A stretch of 64,000 nucleotides of DNA. Origin: Papio anubis. Its lineage: Eukaryota > Chordata > Mammalia > Primates > Cercopithecidae. This document shows positions 11,481-22,258 of this stretch, piece after piece. The stretch's first letter is position 1; the number at the start of each line of letters is the position of its first letter. A model generated the notes under the pieces. It was not told the origin of the DNA, did no database searches, and saw nothing but the letters and a program-made list of their open reading frames with translations. The stretch lies in contig NC_044978.1 in assembly GCF_008728515.1 (NCBI RefSeq), positions 577,771 to 641,770 on the forward strand, written 5' to 3'. The position numbers were made by a program, and so were the translations under genes.

Positions 11481-11533
11481 AGCCCCAAAATATGTACAAT
11501 TATAATGTATTAATTAATAAAAGTTTTTTTAAA
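11481..11533 (+). mobile_element. L1 3' tail resumed after the LTR
   Basis: The text 'ccccaaaatatgtacaatta' and 'taattaataaaagttttttt' is the expected end of an old L1 3' UTR, including the terminal A/T-rich run. It completes the element started at 6262. Confidence 0.7.
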
Positions 11534-11569
11534 AAGCTAAGTGCCACTCAGCATGTATATTAAAAGATA

Positions 11570-13888
11570 ATTCTTTTTTCTTCCAACTTTTAGTCTAGAT
11601 TAGATTCATGGGGTCCATCGGTAAATTTGTTACCTGGGTAAACTGTGTTTTGCTGAGGTTTGGAGTATGAATCCCATCACCATCACCCAGGTACTGAGCA
11701 TAGTACCCGAAAGTTAGTTTTTCAACACTTCCCCCCTTCCTCCCTTACCCCTTAGTAATCACCAGTATCTACTGCTGCCATCTTTATGTCCGTGAGTACC
11801 CAATGTTTAGCTCTCACTTATAAATTAGAACATGCAGTATTTGGTTTTTCTGTTCCTGCATTAATTCACTTAGGATAACAGCCTTCATCACATCCATGTT
11901 GCCACAAAGGGTATAATTTTATTTTTTATGGCTGAGAAACATTCTATGGTGTATATATATCACATTCTTTTTATCCAATCTGCCATTGATGGGCACATAG
12001 GTTCATTCCATGTCTTTGATATTGTGAGTAGTGCTGCCATGAACGTGCAAGTACATGTGTCTTTTTGGTAGAATGACTTGTTTTCTTTTGAATGTGTTCC
12101 CAGTAATGGGATTGCTGGGTCCAATGGTAGTTCCAAGTTCTTTGAGAAATCTCCAAACTGCCCTCCACAGTGCTTGAACTAACTTCTATTCCCACCAACA
12201 GTGTACAAGCACACCCTTTTCTCTGTAGCTTCACCAGTATCTGTTATTTTTTTACTTTAGGCATTCTGATTGGTGTTGGATGGTATGTCATTGCGATTTT
12301 CATTTATATTTCTCTGACGATAAGTCATGTAGAACATTTTTTCTTAGGTTTGTTGGCCACTCATATATGTCTTCTTTTAAGAAGTATCCGTTCATGTCTT
12401 TTGCCCATTTTTATTAGGGTTGTTTTCTGCTTGTTTTGTTGTTAACTTCCTTGTAGATTCTGGATATTAGACCTTTACGTAATTAAACATACATAGTTTG
12501 TGAATGTGTTCTCCCATTTTGTAGGTTGTCTGTTTGTTCTGTTAATAGTTTCTTTTTCTGTGCAAAAGCACTTTAGTTTAATTATGCCCCACTTGTCAAT
12601 TTTTTGCTAATAGTGTTGCAATTGTTTTTTAGGACTTAGTCATACATTCTTTCCCAAGGCCGATGTCAGGAATGGAGCTTTCCGTGTTTTCTTCTAGTAT
12701 TTTTATAGATTGAAGTCTTACATTTAAATCTTTATCCATCTTCAGTAATTGTTGTATATGGTGACAAGTAGAGGTCCAGTTTTATTATTCTGTGTAGCAT
12801 AAGCCAACTATTCCAGCAACATTTATTCAATATGAACTCTTTTTCCTCATTGCTTACTTTTGTAGACTATAAAAAATCAGATGGCTGTAGGTGTATGGTT
12901 TTATTTACGGGTTCTCTATTCAGTTTATTTGGTCTATGTTTCTGTTTTTGTACCAGTACCACGTTGTTTTGGTTACTGTAGCCTTCAGTATAGTTTGAAG
13001 TCGAGTCACATTATGCCTCCAGCTTTGTTCATTTTGCCTAGAATTGCTTTGGCTATTTGGAATCTTTTTTTGTTCTATATGAATTTTAGAATAATTTTTC
13101 TAGTCCTGCGAAAAAGTGTGTTGGTAGTTTGATAGAAATAGCATCAAATCTGTAAATTGCTTTGGGCAGTATGGCCTTTTTAATGATATTGATTCTTCCA
13201 TGAGCTTGAAATGTTTTTTATTTGTTTTTGTGATCCATAATTGCTTTTAGCAGTGTTTTGTAGTTCTCTTTGTAGAGCTCTTTCATCTCCTTGTTTAGAT
13301 GTGTTCCTAGGTGTTTTAATTTTTTGTTGCTATTGTAAATGAGATAACAATCTTGATTTGTCTCTTAGCTTGAATGTTATTGGTGTATAGTAATGCTACT
13401 GATTTCTGTACATTGATCTTGTATTCTGAAACTTTACTGAAATCATTTATCCGTTCCAGGAGCCTTTGTGTAGAGTCTTTACGGTTTTCTATGTGTGGAA
13501 TCATGTTGTCCATAAAGAGAGATAGCTTGACTTCTTCTTTCCCTATTTGGATGCCCTTTATTTCTTTATCTTGCCAGATTGTTCTGGCTAGCACTTCCAG
13601 TACTATGTTAAACAAGAGTGATGAGAGTGAGCATCCTTGCCTTGTACCAATTCTCAAGGAAAATGCTCCCAGCTTTTGCCAATTCAACATGATGTTGACT
13701 GTGCGTTTGTCATAGATGGCTCTTATTATTTTGATGTATATTACTTCAATGCCTAGTTTCTTGAGGGTTTTTGTGATGAAGGGATATTGGATTTTGTTGA
13801 AAGCTTTTTTCATGTCAATTGAGATGATCGTACGGTTTTTGTTTTTAATTGTTTATATGGCAAATCGCATTTATTAATTTGTGTATAT
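11570..13888 (-). mobile_element. Old primate-age L1 (L1PB/L1MA-like), 5'-truncated, antisense
   Basis: The left side is the 3' UTR read backwards ('agattcatggggtccatcgg', 'accatcacccaggtactgag'), followed by the ORF2 C-terminal and reverse-transcriptase parts. The truncated 5' side ends near 'ttaatttgtgtatatttaat'. It lies tail to tail with the element ending at 11533, separated by about 35 bp. Confidence 0.9.
13316..13813 (-). pseudogene. L1 ORF2 reverse-transcriptase remnant with altered active site
   Basis: A 165-codon open frame encodes part of the L1 reverse transcriptase. The conserved block GTRQGCSLSSLLFNIVLEVL is visible near residues 57-76. The following catalytic block, normally FADDM in L1, reads FMDNM near residues 100-104, so one of the paired aspartates is lost. 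It starts within the element and lacks the endonuclease and C-terminal domains. It is a fossil, open by chance. Confidence 0.9.
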
Positions 13889-13909
13889 TTAATTTCTAAA
13901 ATAAAGAAA

Positions 13910-14060
13910 AAAAGGCCTAGTGAGGGATCAAGTCATGAAGGACTCTTTACACCAAGCTAAGAGTCTACCAATTTTCTGAAAGCCAAGTGAGCCAATAAGG
14001 ATGTTATTCAAGGAAGTGGCAGGATAAAGTTTGCATGTAGAAACATGTCATTGGTTAAAA
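13910..14060 (-). mobile_element. L2 fragment, antisense
   Basis: Plus-strand text 'ggatcaagtcatgaaggact' and 'aaagccaagtgagccaataa', then 'ggcaggataaagtttgcatg', parallels the reversed L2 segment containing 'ccagatcatgaagggccttg' and 'gggaagccattgaagggttt'. Confidence 0.55.
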
Positions 14061-15065
14061 GCAGAATCAACAGAAATGGATATTTCTTCCCTTGAAAATA
14101 AGAGACAAGAATATTTTGATGTTAATGAGTTGAAATTAGTACTGATGGGAGCATTGCAAAAGAGATTAAAAATTTAAAATGATATTCCAGTAGTTGGTAT
14201 GGAGGGTGAAGGGCACAAATGGCATCAGGATTAAGTTTGGGCCAAATGGGCAATCTGAAGGCAGTCCCAAACTGACGGATATGTAGATTCCTGTTTCTCT
14301 GCAAAGAGCCAGCCATCATCTGCGTGATTATATGGGCTCCAGGATAAATCATCTAGGCTGCCAGGGATAGACTTTTGTGTGCTAAAGCTAACTTACAGGA
14401 GCCATTGTTCTTTAGAAGTGTCTGAAGTTGTTCAATTCAATTATTTTCAGATTTAATATTATATAAAAAATCATATCTTAGGTAGTATCATGATTATATA
14501 AACACATTTTAGAAATTCACATTAGCAACAAAAACAAATATTCCTCAGTGACTGGGAAAAGCTTAAATCACATGATGAGGTCTAGATTCTAGGATACACA
14601 ATGTGGCTATAAAACTGTGGAAGTGGTCTTCATAACATTCTCACATCAAAAATACCAAAAATGTTAATGGATAATATTGTGGTTTAGCAATATAAGTCAC
14701 TGTTTTCTTCTTCCAACTTTTCTATTTTTTCCGAAGTTTAAATAATAAGCATATATTTACCTAAATATAAATAATGTATATACATATATATGAAATAGAA
14801 AGCTTGTGTTTCTTTAAATACACACCTATTGTGATTCTGAATAAAAGATCAAGAAAGTAGAGATAATTTTTATAGGAACAAGGAGAGTTTGGAGTAAGTT
14901 TTGGGTTTTCCTATCTTGGTCAGAGTAAACGACTTTTCTTTCTTCTTTATAATTGTAAATTTACTATAATAATGTTAGTAGAAACAAAAGAAGGAAAATA
15001 ATCCAAGAAGATATTAAGAAATGGTTAAGAATGATATTACAATTTCAAATTGGTCAGTTGAAATG
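14061..15065. other. Unassigned AT-rich sequence
   Basis: No gene seen. The part at 14190-14350 may be more L2, but I cannot place it. Confidence 0.4.
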
Positions 15066-15069
15066 ATGA

Positions 15070-15172
15070 TAAAAATAGTAATAGCCAAAACAAATTAAAT
15101 TACAGCTGACATTAACTGAGCCTTATTATGTTCCAGGTAATATTCAGGTCCCTTACAGTAACCAGCTTATTG
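15070..15172 (-). mobile_element. MIR fragment, antisense
   Basis: 'acattaactgagccttatta' and 'tgttccaggtaatattcag' match the MIR 3' region read backwards ('acatttattgagcgcttact', 'tgtgccaggcactgttct'). Confidence 0.6.
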
Positions 15173-15177
15173 ATTGG

Positions 15178-15240
15178 TATATAATTATATATATATATAT
15201 GTATGTATGTGTGTGTGTATATATATGTATATATATAATG
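15178..15240. repeat. (TA)n(TG)n compound microsatellite
   Basis: Alternating TA, TGTA and TG runs over about 60 bases; likely length-variable. Confidence 0.95.
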
Positions 15241-15735
15241 AAATTAAGATAATAAATTAAGGGCATGTTTTAGGAGCCCAGGTAGAAGGCTCACAAAAAT
15301 TCATCATTATTTCAAACTCATTATTTCTAAAACTCACTGTCTTCTCTCTCAAACATGCTTTCTTTTATATTTACTCTCTTTTAATAGTGACTTCATTATT
15401 TTCCTCTTTTTTCACCCATAACTTAGAGTTATTTTTGACCTCTCTCCTTTGTTTCACTTTTAGCATCTAATTCATTTAATCAATCTACTAGTCTATTAAT
15501 TTTACCTTTGCAAGATTCACCCTTGCAAATTACAATTAAAATTTAAAGAGCAATGCAGATGGTGTTCTCAAATACTGTCTTAAATCTGAGAGAGGAAGTA
15601 GAAAACAGGAACAAAGTAATTTCTAGAGAGAACAGCATTACACATACTTACCTCTTCTTAATATTTCTACCTAAGGGAGATTGCAGATTTTATTTAATTT
15701 TTTTGAAAAGAAGAAATAAATCTGTGCTCATATAG

Positions 15736-15805
15736 ATTGTGATTTAAGTTGTCCAAGGTCACATAACTCCTGAGTCACAGATTGAAGAGTCACTCCAGGG
15801 TATAT
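15736..15805 (-). mobile_element. MIR fragment, antisense
   Basis: 'ttgtccaaggtcacataact' matches the MIR core reversed ('ttgcccaaggtcacacagct'). Confidence 0.6.
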
Positions 15806-16329
15806 GTAATTCCTGCTGAATAGTGTAGACTCACCAATATTCTAGACTGTCAAATTATTGACTGTATAATGTGCAATTAGTTTCATTGATTTGTCTTAAA
15901 GTGCTAATTCAATAATGTCACAATCCATTTTAAAAATAAAATGTTTTATAGTTATAAATTTTTATGAAAATGATTGATCTTTGTTAGACTAAGATTACCA
16001 GATAAAATATAAGATACTGTTAAATCTGAATTTCATATAAATAAGGCATAATTTTTTGGAATAGTATGTACCATGTATTATTTGAGACATAATTGTACTA
16101 AAAACTTACTGATTGTTTATCTGAAACTCATGTAAAGTATGTCTCAAATATTGCATGCTTTTACTAAAAAATTACTTGTTTATCTGAAATATGAATTTAA
16201 TTGGGTGTCCTGTGCTTTTATTTGCTAAATTGGGCACCCCTGTGCCAGGTACAAATATCCAGTTTTGTAGATGTGGCTTCAAGCAGGGGGCAGAATATAC
16301 TAATTATCACTGTGTTATTATCATCATCA

Positions 16330-16465
16330 TGCTATATGCTATATCCGTGAATTGTTGGTGTATTTTATTTAATCTTTACCCAACCATATGAGGTAGTTAC
16401 CATTAATAGTTCTTTGACTGATGAGGAAAGTGAGACAAAATTATAGTCATATAAAAAATTACAAA
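16330..16465 (-). mobile_element. MIR, antisense
   Basis: 'tttaatctttacccaaccat', 'atgaggtagttaccattaat' and 'gatgaggaaagtgagacaaa' follow the reversed MIR core and 3' region in order. Confidence 0.75.
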
Positions 16466-16609
16466 CATTGATTTAAAAATTATTCCATGTCTAATTTGAT
16501 ATATATTACGTCATATTTGGATATTCACAGGCCAGAGATTTGGTTCCCACCCCTGAGAAAAATTCATTGAAAGTCCACATTTGAAATATCATTCACATAT
16601 TGCCAACAG

Positions 16610-18837
16610 TATTGGCAATTTATGAAACAGAATTTGATCCAGAGAGAAAATTAGTAAGGAAACAGTAGACTTCAATTGTAATTTTGACCAAATGGACCTA
16701 ACGGACATAAAAACTTGCCATCCAAGAGTAGCAGAATACACATTTTTATCTAGTACACATAGAATATTCTCCCGAAGTGGCCACATGTTAGGCCACAAAA
16801 CAGGTCTTAAAAAATTTTAAAGTTTAAAATAATATCTAGTATAATTTTAGATCATAATGATATGAAATTGGAAATCAGTAGTAACACAAGCTTAAAAAAT
16901 TCACCAATATGGGGAGATTAAACAACATGTCCACCGAACAACCAATGTATCAAGAATATGTGAAAAGGAAAATTTAAACATATCTGGAGACAAATGGTAA
17001 TGGAAACAGTATCTCTAAACCTAAGAGATGTACAAAAGCAGCTCTAAGAGGGAAGTTTATAGCAATAAATGGTGACATCCAAAAAGGAGAAAAATTTCTA
17101 ATAAACAACTTAATCATGCACCTCAAGGACCTAGGAAAGAACAAACTGAACCTAAAATTATCACAGAAGAAAAATTGCAAAAACCAGAACAGAATTAAAA
17201 CAAATAGGTACCATGAAAAACCTGAGTTGTTTGTTTAAAGAAAATTGACAAAATTGACAAACCAAATAAAAAAGTAAAAAATGAAGGTAAAGAAATTATA
17301 ACAGACACGTCAGAGATGAAAAGGATTATAAGGGACTATTATGAACAAGCATATGCCAACAAATTGAATAACCTAAAATAAATGAATATAAATTCCTAGA
17401 AAAACCCAACCTACCAAGATGGAGTCAAGAAAAATTAGAAAGCCTAAACAGAATGATAATAAATGAAGACAAAATCCTTCTGACAAGGAGATGCCGAGGA
17501 CCAGATGGCATCAAGGTGAACTCTACCAGACCTTCCAAAAATAATTATAGAAATACTTTTAAACTCTTCCCAAAAAATAGAGATAGAGGAATTACTTTCA
17601 CACACATTTTATGAGGCCAACATTACTTGATACCTAATCCAGACAAAGATATCACGAGGGAAAAAACAACCCCCCCAAAAAATTATAGGCCAATCTCTCT
17701 GAAAAATATTTACACAAAAATACTCAAATTTTAGCAAACCAAATTCTATAACACATCAAAAGGATTTCATATCATGACGAAGTGAGATTTATCCCTGACA
17801 TAAAGACTAGTTTAACATATGCAAATGAATGTGATATATCACACTAAGAGAATGAAAGACTAAAAAGGAAAAGATCATCTCAGTCAATGCTGAAAAAGTA
17901 TTCCACGAAGTTCGACATTTTTTCTTGATAAAAACTCTTAGCAGTTTAGGTATAAAAAAAAAGTTCCTCAACCTAACGAAGCCTATTTATGAAAAATCTC
18001 CAGCTAACATAATCAATTGGAAAAAACTGAAAGCTTTTCCACTAAGATGTGGTACAAGGTAAGGATGCCTACTATCACCATTTCTATTCCAGATAGCACT
18101 GGAAGATCTAGCAAGAGCACTCAGATGAGAAAAAAAGCATCCAAATTGGAAAGAAAGAAGTAAAATTTTCTATATTTGACAATGACATGATTCTATATGG
18201 AAAATAAAAGATGCCACATACAAAAAACTATTATAACTAATAAATGAATTTTGTAAACTTGTAGGATACAATGTCAATTCATATAAAATTAATATCATTT
18301 TTCTACACAAATCATGATCTAACTGAAAAACAAAACAAATTCCATTTATGATAGCATCCAAAAAAAAGACTTAAGTATAAATTTAACCAAGGCAACGAAA
18401 GATTTGTACACTAAAGGCTACAAAACAGGGATGAAAGAAATGGAAGAAGACATAAATAAATGGAAAGATAGTTCATATTTATGTATTGAAATAATCAATA
18501 TTGTTAAAATGTTCATACAAACCAAAGCAACCTACAGATTCAATGGAATCCTTACAAAAATCTAAATAGCATTCCTCATAAAAATAGAAAAAATCAATTC
18601 TAAAATTTGTGTGGCAACGTAAATGACCTTGAATAGTTAAAACAATTCTAAGAAATAAAAACAAAGTTGGAGGCATCATACTCCTTGATTTTAAATTATA
18701 CTGCAAAGCTATAGTAATCAAAAGAGTGTGATATTATTATAACAATAAACATATAGACCAGGGGGACGCAATAAAGAGCCCAGAAAGAAATCTAAACATA
18801 TACATTCGATTAGTTGTTTTTGTTTTTTTGGTTATTT
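16610..18837 (+). mobile_element. Old L1, 5'-truncated ORF2, left part
   Basis: Starts inside the endonuclease region ('ccaaatggacctaacggaca') and runs through 'aggccacaaaacaggtctta', 'cagctctaagagggaagttt', 'gatgccgaggaccagatggc', 'tttatccctgacataaagac' and 'caaagctatagtaatcaaaa'. All frames are broken. An AluS-like element splits it after 18837. No 5' UTR or ORF1 was seen. Confidence 0.9.
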
Positions 18838-19120
18838 GGTTTTTTTGAGACAGAGTTTCGCTCTTTCACCCAGGCTGGAATGCAGTGGCATGATCTCAGC
18901 TTACTGCAACCACCTGCCCTGGAGTTCAAGCGATTCTCACCTCTCAAGTAGCTGGGTTTACAGGCCCCCACCATTACGCCTGGCTAATTTTTGTATTTTT
19001 GGTAGAGATGGGATTTTGCCATGTTGGCCAGGCTGGTCTCGAACTCCTGACCTCAGGTGATCCAACCATCTTGGCCTACCAAAGTGATAGAATTACAGGC
19101 ATGAGCCAACATGCCTGGCC
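18838..19120 (-). mobile_element. Alu (S-like), antisense, with target-site duplication
   Basis: Starts at 'ttttttgagacagagtttcg' and ends 'gccaacatgcctggcc'. The flanks 'cattcgattagttg' (18803-18816) and 'cattcaactaattt' (19121-19134) are an imperfect target-site duplication. The open frames across it are the usual Alu antisense frames. Confidence 0.97.
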
Positions 19121-20329
19121 CATTCAACTAATTTTTAACAAAGGCACTGAGAGAACACAAAACAGTGCTGGAAAAAAAAAGTGAATTGCCACACGCAAAA
19201 GAACGAAATTGAACTCTTGTCTCAAACTATACACAAAAATAAACTCGAAATGGATGAGAGATCTAAATGTAAAACCAAAAGCTATAAAACTTGTGGAAGA
19301 GAATATAGCATTGACTTTGGCAATGATTTTTTTGGATATCACACCAAAATCTCAGGCCACGAAAGCAAAATAAATTATATAAATGTTACTCCTCAAATTG
19401 TAAAACTTCCATATAGCACAGGAAACAATCAACAAAATGAAATGGCAGCCTCTAGATTGGGAAGAAATATTTGCAAATCACACACTTAATAAAGGACTAA
19501 CACGTAATATTTATAAAGAATTCATACAATTTATCAGTAGAAAAATAAATGACCCCATTAAAAATGAGCAAAATATGTTAATAGACACTTCTTCAAAGAA
19601 GACATAAAAAATGTTAACAGGTGTATGAAAAGGCATTCAACATCATTAATCATCAGAGAAATGCAAATCCAAACCACTGTCAGGTATCACTTCACACTTG
19701 TTAGTTGGCAATTCCTAAAAAGTTGAAAGATAACAAGTGTTGGTGAAGGTGAGGGTGTAGAGAAAACAGTCAATAGACACTTCAGAAATAGAAAGGATCA
19801 TAAGGGACTACTATGAACGGAACCCTTGTACACTATTGATAGGAATGCAGATTGGTACAGCCGTTTTGGAAAACAGTACGTAGGTTTTTAAATAAATTAA
19901 AATAGCACAGCTGTACGACTCAGTAATCCTTCTTCTGAGCATATACCCAAAGGAGATGAAATCATCATTTCAAAAAGATATCTGCACTCCCACATTAATT
20001 GCAACAGTGTTCACAATAGCCAAGATATGGAAATAAACTTAGTGTTTGTTGGTGGACCAGTGAATAAACTGCTGAATTTATATACAAAGGAATACTATTC
20101 AGTACTAAAAAAATAACAAGATCTTGGTGTTTGCCACAGGCTAGATGAGGCTGGAGGATACTATGCTAAGTGAAATAAGCCAGACACAGAAAGAAAAATA
20201 TTACATGATTTTGCTTATATGTGAAATCTAAAAACAAAACAAAAATTCGAATATATGGAGGTATGTTTGGTGCAGACACAACACAGATTAGTAGGAGAAA
20301 CATATACAAATTTTAATAGTAATTTTGGC
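19121..20329 (+). mobile_element. Old L1 ORF2 and 3' end, right part
   Basis: L1 resumes after the Alu at the 'actaatttttaacaaagg' block and continues with 'aaatggatgagagatctaaa', 'gcccagaa/ggaagaaatatttgcaaat', 'ggaatgcagattggtacagc' and 'ctatgctaagtgaaataagc'. It fades into a poorly matching 3' UTR by about 20290. Confidence 0.88.
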
Positions 20330-20572
20330 ATGCACACGGAAACCTAGAATTTCTGTCAAATGATAACTCTGCATCTAGTTGTTTGAGAAACTGTAAGACT
20401 GTTTTTCCCAAGGTGAATGGATGATTTTCTATTACCACCAGCATTACTGAGGGCTCCCATTTCTTGACATCTTCATCTTTTTAAATTGTTATCTTAATTT
20501 TTATTCTAGCCATCCTAGTGAGTATGACATGGTATCTAATTTTGGTTTGATCTGTATTTTTCTGATAACAGG
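20330..20572 (-). mobile_element. Old L1M ORF2 3' part, antisense (segment 1)
   Basis: Reads the reversed L1 order: 'gtttgagaaactgtaagact', 'ttctattaccaccagcatta' and 'gccatcctagtgagtatgac', ending at 'gatctgtatttttctgataa'. It continues as 20741-21143 and beyond after an inserted sense L1 scrap. Confidence 0.8.
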
Positions 20573-20740
20573 CACAGAAAGATACATTTAACATGTTCTC
20601 ACTTGGGAACTGAAAATTAAAATTATTGAACTCATGGAGATAGAGAGTAAAATGGTCATTACCAGACACTGGGAAGAGTAGTAGGGGATGGGAAATGGGG
20701 ATAGTTAATGAGTACAAAACCATAGGTGTTGAGCAAACAT
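20573..20740 (+). mobile_element. Short sense L1 3' scrap inserted in antisense L1
   Basis: 'gcacagaaagatacatttaa', 'catgttctcacttgggaact', 'ggagatagagagtaaaatgg' and 'gttaatgagtacaaaacca' form the ORF2 end and 3' UTR in the sense direction. The antisense text on both sides joins smoothly without it ('ctgataa' to 'tgttgagcaaac'). It lacks an obvious poly(A) tail. Confidence 0.75.
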
Positions 20741-21143
20741 TTTTATGCACTTATTGGCCATTTATATACCTTATTTAAGGAAACATCATTCCAGATTCTT
20801 TGCCCAATTTTCATTTTTTTTACTATTGAGTTATAAGGATTCTTCACATATTCTGTGTATAAGCCCCTCATGAGTATGACTTATTACTTTTTTCATTTTG
20901 CATGTAATCTTTTTTATTTTCCTGATTTTTTTAGCACAAAAGTTTTTAATTAATTTGAAGTTCAATTTATCAATTTCTCTCTTTTTATGCTGTGCTTTTG
21001 ATGTCTCGTCCAACAATTCTTTGCCAAATACAAGGTCATGAAGATTTTACTCCTATGTTTTCTTTCAAGAATGTTACAGTTTTGTTCTTACATCTAGGTC
21101 TTTGATCCATTTTGGGTTAATTTTTTATATAATATAAACCAGG
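20741..21143 (-). mobile_element. Old L1M ORF2, antisense (segment 2)
   Basis: 'tgcacttattggccatttat', 'cttcacatattctgtgtata', 'cacaaaagtttttaattaat', 'ccaaatacaaggtcatgaag' and 'gtctttgatccattttgggt' are collinear reversed L1. It stops at the 5-bp site ccagg, where the MaLR element begins. Confidence 0.9.
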
Positions 21144-21572
21144 TGATATGGTCTGGATGTGTATCTTTTCCAAATCTCATGTTGAAATGTAATCTCCAGT
21201 GTTGGAAGTGGGCCCCGTGAAAGGTATTTGGGTCCTGGTGGTGGATCCCTCTTGAATGGCTTTGGGCCTCTGCAGTAATGAATGAGTTCTTGCTCCAGGT
21301 TCATGTGAAATCTGCTTGTTTAAAAGAGTATGGCACATGCCTTCTCTCTGTCTCGCTCCCTCTCTTTTTATCTTTCTCACTGTGTGACACACCAGCTCCC
21401 GCTTTGCCATCCAACATGACTGTAAGCTTCCTGAGGGCCTCAACAGAAGCAGATACATGCACCATGCTTCTTGCTCAGCTTGCAGTACAGTCAGCCAAAA
21501 TCCAGCACTTTTCTTTATAAATTACCCAGTCTCAGATATTTATTTACAGTAATGCAAAAATAGACCAACACA
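21144..21572 (+). mobile_element. MaLR (MST-type) 5' LTR
   Basis: A 429-bp LTR from 'tgatatggtctggatgtgta' to 'tagaccaacaca'. Its order of blocks matches the MSTB-group LTR: 'ctcatgttgaaatgtaatct', 'aatgagttcttgctccaggt', 'tgtaagcttcctgagggcct' and 'tataaattacccagtctcag'. A matching LTR in the same direction lies at 23719-24121, so this is the 5' copy. The 5 bases before it, ccagg, pair with gcagg after the 3' LTR as target-site duplication with one mismatch. Confidence 0.92.
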
Positions 21573-21748
21573 GAAAATTGGTACTGAGGAGGGGATATTG
21601 CTATAAAGATACTTCTGTGGTAAGTGAAAATGTGGAAGCAAAAACGTGGCTTTTGAACTGGATAATGGGCAGAGATTGGAGGAGTTTGAGGGCTTAGAAA
21701 AAGACAGAAAGATGAGGGAAGCTTTAGAACTTCTTAGAGATTGGTTAA
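21573..21748 (+). mobile_element. MaLR internal region, left part
   Basis: Begins right after the LTR with 'aaaattggtactgaggaggg' and the 'attgctataaagatacttc' block seen in MST/THE1 internal sequences. The second MaLR copy at 63260 starts with the same text ('ttggtaccaggagtggggta'). It ends at the TTAA (21745-21748) that was the target of a piggyBac-type insertion. Confidence 0.9.
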
Positions 21749-22258
21749 CACTTTTCCTATTTAGAAAGAAAGTGCAGCGTGCTGCCAGCACTCATTTAAT
21801 TTTACATAAACACACTCTGAGGCTGAAGCAAATCTGACTAATTTTCAACGTGAATATAAAACACAAAAACTGTCCTTGAAGTTATTTCTAAACAGAACTA
21901 ACACCAAAATCATCTGAATCATCAGAATCATCTCTTTTGGAAAAATGAAATTCATCACATAAATCTTTGGCAAACACCTGTTTGAGAACATTGTTAACAT
22001 CAAGTGTAGAAATGCTACATTTTCTAGGATTTGACATTTTCAGCCATTGAGAATTACTATATTTTGTAAATGGAAATACCAGTACTAAAAACAGAAGGGT
22101 ACAACAGAATAAAGATGAAGTCTTTTGTTTCCAAAGTCAATATTCTAGTGTGATGTGAAAATAGTAATAAAAGCGAAATTTTTGCGGCAAAGTTATCTTG
22201 GGGTTAATGCTACAGTCACAAGCGCCGCCAGTGAGTATTTTTGGGCAAATGGGAAAAG
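21749..22258 (-). mobile_element. piggyBac-type (MER75-like) element, 510 bp, with TTAA duplication
   Basis: Flanked by TTAA at 21745-21748 and 22259-22262, the target preference and duplication of piggyBac transposases. The left end reads cacttttcctattt and the reversed right end cttttcccatttgc, a short imperfect terminal inverted repeat. The length is close to the MER75 family's roughly half-kilobase as I recall it. It contains a 49-codon frame on the minus strand resembling a piggyBac transposase start (21888-22037). The same host site is empty in the MaLR copy at 63.4 kb, which confirms both boundaries. Confidence 0.88.
21888..22037 (-). pseudogene. N-terminal piggyBac (PGBD4-like) transposase remnant, 49 codons
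   Basis: The frame starts ATG at 22037 (reading leftward) and ends TAG at 21888. The peptide begins MSNPRKCSIS. It ends in an acidic Ser/Asp cluster, KRDDSDDSDDFGV near residues 34-46, typical of the disordered acidic N-terminus of piggyBac transposases. From memory the start resembles human PGBD4, whose family spawned the MER75 short elements; this was not checked by search. The catalytic DDD core and C-terminal zinc-binding domain are absent, so it cannot transpose. The rest of the element is noncoding. Confidence 0.7.
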
